Below are positions 59,901-64,000 of a DNA stretch of 64,000 nucleotides, piece by piece. The notes beneath the pieces were generated by a model. It did no database searches and had not been told where the DNA came from. It worked only from the letters and a program-made list of their open reading frames with translations. The stretch's first letter is position 1. Each line of letters starts with the position of its first letter. Source of the DNA: Tribonema minus (lineage: Eukaryota > Sar > Xanthophyceae > Tribonematales > Tribonemataceae); the NCBI GenBank assembly GCA_017506865.1, contig JAFCMP010000124.1, positions 620,001 through 684,000 on the forward strand, written 5' to 3'. A program made the translations under genes and the position numbers.

Positions 59901-61103
59901 CTGCTGAAGTGCAACCAGAGTCAAACCAGGCAGCGCAGCGGCGACACAGCCGTCGGCGCTCAGAACGGATTCTGTGCAACTGCAGTCGCGCGCCAGCATG
60001 ACCTCTGAAGAATCGGTAAGCACTGCTGAATGAAGGTGGTCCATATGGGGTACAAAGTGAGTAGATGCACTGCTGCGGCCTGAGAAAAGGCGGCACATGT
60101 GGTTGCAATGTAAGTTAGGTGCGGCTCTCACCTCTAGAACGTCGCCGAACGGGGCAAACAGGTCCCGCAGCATGTCGCGCCGTGTGGTCCTCATGAGCCC
60201 TCCCACGAACACCTCCACACCCATACTGGCCCTCGCCGCTGCAGCCGCTGGGGACTCCCGCGCCTGGGGTGGGCTGACCGTGTGCAGCATTGAGCCGGGC
60301 ATGCCGTAGCCATACGCGCTGCGTGGGTATGGCTGCTGCACGTGGCCTGCCACGCGGTATCCATGCACAGGGATGCCGTGCTGAGCCAGATAGAGATCTC
60401 GGCCTTCCGCTTCGTCCAATCGTTGCCAGGCGGCAGCAGCAGCAGCCGCCGCCGCTCGAGGATCAGCCACATTGCCGATCTGCAGCGGGCTGCTGCGCCT
60501 GTGAGGTACGAAGGCCGCAGCTGCACCAGCGCCAGCGCTAGCGCCTGGCGCAGGACTTCTGCTGTGCTGAGGGAGCGCTCCTGAGGCTGTCGATGACACG
60601 GGTACCCTGGAGGTGTGCGCCCGCATAGGTCCGGCGCTAGCCGCGCCTGCAAACCTCGCAGCTTCCTCATCCGATGCAGCTGCCGGCTCAACTAGTTGCG
60701 CTCCACTGCGCCATAGCTGCTGTTCACTCATGTAATGTCCGTGCTGTTGCCGAGGCTCCGCATTCGACGGTCCCCGAGGCATCCTGGGATCGCCATCACC
60801 GTCGTCTGAAATCACGGGGATGGCTGCTAGCCTCGCTGTCCAGGCCGCAGCAGCATCCGATGCCATCACATCATGAGGACCTATTTCGCTCAATGGTGCT
60901 TGGTGCTGAGGGGCAAGAGCGCGAGCTGGCCCAGCGATGGGTTGTGAGCTGGTGCAATTTGGCGAAGACCCTGGGCTCGGATCGCAGTAGGCCTCGTTGG
61001 CCCGCCACTGATCACCGTCCATCCCTGCGCCACACAGCTTGCTTCTGTACGTGGGCGGCAGCCCAGCAGCTGCCGCTCCTCCTGTATGGATGATTGCCTC
61101 CAA
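53996..61103 (-). CDS. Two-RRM RNA-binding protein, paralogue B (four exons, 1172 aa)
   Basis: Paralogue of the gene at 42001-47363. Exons: 61103-60132, 57954-57713, 57137-56965, 56127-53996 (stop TGA); phases fit. RRM1 starts near residue 293 with VEVFVGGL and continues with RGYGFVRF in exon 2; RRM2 has RTLFLNGL in exon 2 and RPFCFVEF in exon 3. The closing strand LKVEWADPLRYYIHLYG lies in exon 4, after about 125 inserted low-complexity residues. Exon 2 corresponds to exons 2 and 3 of paralogue A fused, so the two genes differ by one intron. The long C-terminal part (about 600 residues) is Ala-, Gln-, Gly- and Pro-rich with QQQQ runs. Introns contain poly-C acceptor tracts and, after exon 2, decayed copies of the exon end. 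The Met at 61103 is the first in frame. Function beyond RNA binding is unknown. Confidence 0.88.
56130..56149 (-). other. Poly-C polypyrimidine tract at RRM paralogue B exon 4 acceptor
   Basis: On the minus strand about 20 Cs end directly in ag|GCTCC, so the AG of the acceptor adjoins the homopolymer with no spacer. Confidence 0.8.
56165..56370. repeat. Telomere-like motifs in RRM paralogue B intron
   Basis: ggggtaggttgagagttagg (56179) and cagggttggggttagcgtta (56345) are degenerate TTAGGG-type motifs upstream of exon 4. Confidence 0.5.
57295..57560 (-). repeat. Donor-side copies after RRM paralogue B exon 2
   Basis: The exon 2 end (plus-strand text ctcacctcttggcgcccggcagcttcatgagcat) is echoed by ctcacttactctgctgcttc-atgagcat (about 57479-57505) and ctcaccgcctcagctgcttc-atgggc (about 57309-57335), with shared flanks (gcac(t/a)cccctgct, aacttcaa). 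Confidence 0.7.
57959..57970 (-). other. Poly-C tract at RRM paralogue B exon 2 acceptor
   Basis: A minus-strand run of 12 Cs is followed by gcag|GTGCGC (exon start 57954). Confidence 0.7.
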
Positions 61104-64000
61104 TCAAGCGATGGAAAGATGCGCAGCTACGGAAAGACTGCAGCGCTGCTGCTGCTGGCGCTGATGCATCGGCTGCTTCGCCCTGTTCAGAGCACTCTCT
61201 CTCTCCCTTGCAACTTGCAATGCAGCACAGTCAGGCGCGCATGTCTACAGACATGCGCGCGCGCCTACAGAGGCACGTCTCTACTTCGGCCAGATTATAT
61301 GAAAGAGCTGCTGTGGCATGGCATCAAGGAACAGCGACTGCGAAACGACACTTCCTGGCAACTTCAGTTTGTTTGAAGACGAGGCTTATGGCTGTGGTTG
61401 TGGCTGTGCCCGATCTCAAGTCTATCTATGACACCCTTGCGTTCTTGTCATGCCAAGTGTAGCACACTTTATGAATGCACACTCGCAGGCTGTGTCAGAT
61501 TTTGCCCGATGATAGAGAATTTTTCTTGCGGTGCGAAGATCTCCAGACAAAAGCTCGTTGCACTCATAAGCGATTTACTGGTGCTGTCGATGGGCAGCAA
61601 CAATCAAGAAGGTTGAATCTTAACAAAACTACTCCAGGCAACGATGCAAGCCGCAGCAACCAGCCTAGTAAAAAAAACAATTACTTTGTGGGGTCTTCTC
61701 AGGTTCAACGTTTGGTGAATCATCCCGAAACACTTCAATTTTTCAATTTTGCTGCCATTTTGCTGGTTTTTTTTTTTACATCTTTTCTTTGTATCCCCAT
61801 CCAGACCAGCCGTTCGTCAGGCCGCCTCGCCGACGAGCTGCTCAGGCAGCTGACCGCGGGCTTTTTGACCGTGCCTGCTCGTCCCTGACCCCGAACGGCG
61901 TGGTTGTTGTAGACAGTGAGTTTTGTTCACCTGACATCCAAGCAGCGCGCTGCACACATTGACGCGGCACACCGTGGCACGTGGCACGCGCCAACCGAGG
62001 AGAGGAAGATCTCAAGGCTGGCACGCCCTGGCCTAGCTAGACTCTGCTAGACTCTGGCCGGCGGTTGACATGGCTGCCTGCATGCGACCGCACGACTGCG
62101 CACGTCACTGCACCAGGAAGCTCCAGTGGCATCCAACCTGTTTTAATCCACGTGGCGCAAGGGGAACGCACCTGTGTGCTTCTGGCGCGCGAGCCAGGCT
62201 CTCCCAGGCCCCCGCCGGCCGCCGTGCTGCCGCGGCGTCAAGCGGCGCTATCGCGGGTGCTAGACGCAGCGCTCGCCGCCACGCAGCTGCGCCGGCTTGA
62301 AGCAGCAAATGCGTTGGAAGCAGTCGCGGCGTGGCGCAGGCGGGGCGCCTCTGGGTTTCTTGGCGCAATTGCCGAAGCACCGTCGAGCACCATGTCGTCG
62401 CCAGAATTCCGCGAGACGCTGCGGCGCCACCTGGGCGTAGAGCGCCCCGCCCCCGCTGCGGCGCGGTGCCCCAAGTGCCATAAACCAGGGGACACAGGCG
62501 CCCACCTGCGCCGCTGCACAAAGGGGCTTAACGTCATGCGACACAACCTGCTCGCAGACGCGCTCTTTCAGCTGCTCAAGCAGGTGGCCCACCTCCGCGG
62601 TCTCGACCGGGACACCCTTGCCGCCTCCCGCCGCTGTGCGGCGCGCCACGGGTTCAACAAGTTCTTGGACATCGTCTTCGGCAGCAACCAGGTTTGCCTT
62701 CCAGTCCCTAGAGTGCAGCCGAGCGCAGACGCGGTAGCGGCAGGCCGGTGCACTAAACTGCGCGGCAGCTTTGAAGTAGCTTGTTGAATAGACGTCACCA
62801 TACGTGACAGCTCATGCCCCTCCCGCCTCCGTCAGGCTCAGGGGGACGCGCGCGATGTGCAGCGCGTGCTTGAATCGGCTACGCAGGAAAAGATAGACAC
62901 ATACGTAGTCTCAGGGGCCCTGGACCCCACTACACACACCCTAGTTTCCGCAGCCTTTGATCGCTTCAGCGCTACGTCACGCGACGCCCAAGCGCTGCTA
63001 CACGCGCTCGCCGAGCAGAGCTCGCAGGGCAGCTACAATCTCTCGCAGCGCGTTGCCTTCTGGCGCCGCCGCACCTCCCTCGCGCTACAGCGCGCGCTCA
63101 CACGTGTCGTGATCGACAACTGGAACGCAGTCATTGCCCCTGATGGCGACGTCAGCGCTTACAGCCGCATCGCACTGTTGCACGTGCCGCGGCCCCCGCC
63201 GGCCAGCGCCGAACCGCCGGCCCCTCCGTAGATTTAGTCATTGCAAGCCCGATTTATCGTGTGCTCAGCCCATGCGGTCCAGGACATAATGTACAGTTTC
63301 AGCTCATGAAGATGCCTGATTCGACGTGACTGCAGAGGCTCCAGATCCTTATGGACACACAGAGCGACGAACCAGGACAATAGCCATGATGGCAGTGCGG
63401 CATCATGCACCAAGTCTTGTGCTGCCACGATCCAGAGTACATTACGACCTCAGGCTGCCGCGCCGTGCGCAGTGTAGATGCGTTGTATCGACAAGCTAGT
63501 CCCACTGGGTATTTCTGTTGAAAGTTGGTGGCTCGGGGGTGTTCAGACTGAGTGGTCCACCGCCGTTAAGCCCTTCCCCTCAGGCTCTCGGGGGCGGGGC
63601 CTGGGTAAGCTGCCAGTGCGCTCAAAGCATTTTGCGGCAAACCTGATGCTGTTCGTGTCTGAAAGGTGCCTTCAGCATGGCATAATACGGTGCATTCCGG
63701 TTGTTCTGTCAATTTTGCACAAACTCAGCATGATGAAATGTGTACAGGTCAAGACACCTGTGCCTGCCAGTCAGTGTGACAGAATGCGGAACCAACACAA
63801 TCATTGGCAATGCCCTCATAACGACGCGTGTTGGGTCATGGAAATGTGCCCTTTGAATTTCTGCATGGGATCGTGGACCTTCGCTGGAGAGCGCCGCTGA
63901 GCATCAACTCTCATCAAGTGCCACACGTGGTGGCCATGCAATAACTACAATTGCAATCCATTGTCGCAGAGATCATCACAATTTGTAAATGTATGCAGCA
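61104..64000. other. Right-hand region: promoter side of RRM paralogue B and retroelement-like fragment
   Basis: 61104-62064 holds no gene that I can see and should include the RRM paralogue B promoter. 62065-63231 is the retroelement-like fragment. 63232-64000 shows no gene, repeat or clear signal. Confidence 0.5.
62065..63231 (+). mobile_element. C-terminal fragment of a reverse-transcriptase-type retroelement (probably non-LTR), broken
   Basis: Two open segments (62065-62787 and 62857-63231) carry C-terminal hallmarks of retrotransposon polyproteins common in algae: a zinc knuckle-like CPKCHKPGDTGAHLRRC followed by RHNLLADALFQLL, and then a helix-rich end with FDRFSATSRDAQALLHALAE and FWRRRTSLALQRALTRVV. 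No reverse transcriptase catalytic motif (YADD type), terminal repeat or target-site duplication is visible in the window, so this is a truncated remnant. Family assignment is from texture and motif spacing and is tentative; a decayed host gene cannot be excluded. Confidence 0.4.

Overview
The window is nuclear DNA of a eukaryotic alga. All five multi-exon genes follow GT-AG splicing rules, with one GC-AG exception. The first gene encodes a translation factor whose N-terminus has a signal peptide ending in ASA-FAP, the import signature of complex red-lineage plastids, so a stramenopile or haptophyte alga is most likely; the species cannot be named from this window. Coding exons are GC-rich and full of Ala, Gly, Gln, Pro and Ser runs. 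Introns and spacers carry degenerate TTAGGG-type motifs, poly-C/poly-G tracts and many short tandem repeats.

Layout: (1) 193-5323, minus, the 5' part of a plastid-targeted elongation factor G gene that runs off the left edge. (2) 5324-10807, a repeat-rich spacer with an approximately 180-bp satellite and a few unassigned exon-like pieces. (3) 10808-31323, plus, a complete 19-exon RAD54 recombination translocase gene whose product carries a lineage-specific insertion and a C-terminal RanBP2/NZF zinc finger. (4) 33338-40279, minus, a five-exon bromodomain gene. (5) 42001-47363 and 53996-61103, minus, two paralogous RRM RNA-binding protein genes in head-to-tail order, separated by a spacer that holds a second copy of the promoter and start of the first. 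(6) 62065-63231, plus, an apparent retroelement C-terminal fragment. Intron phases were checked at every junction of the five gene models, and every complete model gives a total divisible by three.

The most striking feature is not a gene. In at least four of the five genes, introns next to many exons contain arrays of decaying copies of that exon's own splice junction. Donor-side copies (exon 3' end plus intron start) lie downstream of the exon, acceptor-side copies (intron end plus exon start) lie upstream. One junction has about eight copies. I saw no copy that reproduces a complete exon with both splice sites. This suggests that introns here grow by repeated local tandem duplication across splice junctions, leaving rows of decoy splice sites.

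The genes have no evident shared pathway: plastid translation (EF-G), homologous recombination (RAD54), chromatin reading (bromodomain) and RNA binding (RRM pair). No certain tRNA, rRNA or CRISPR array was seen.
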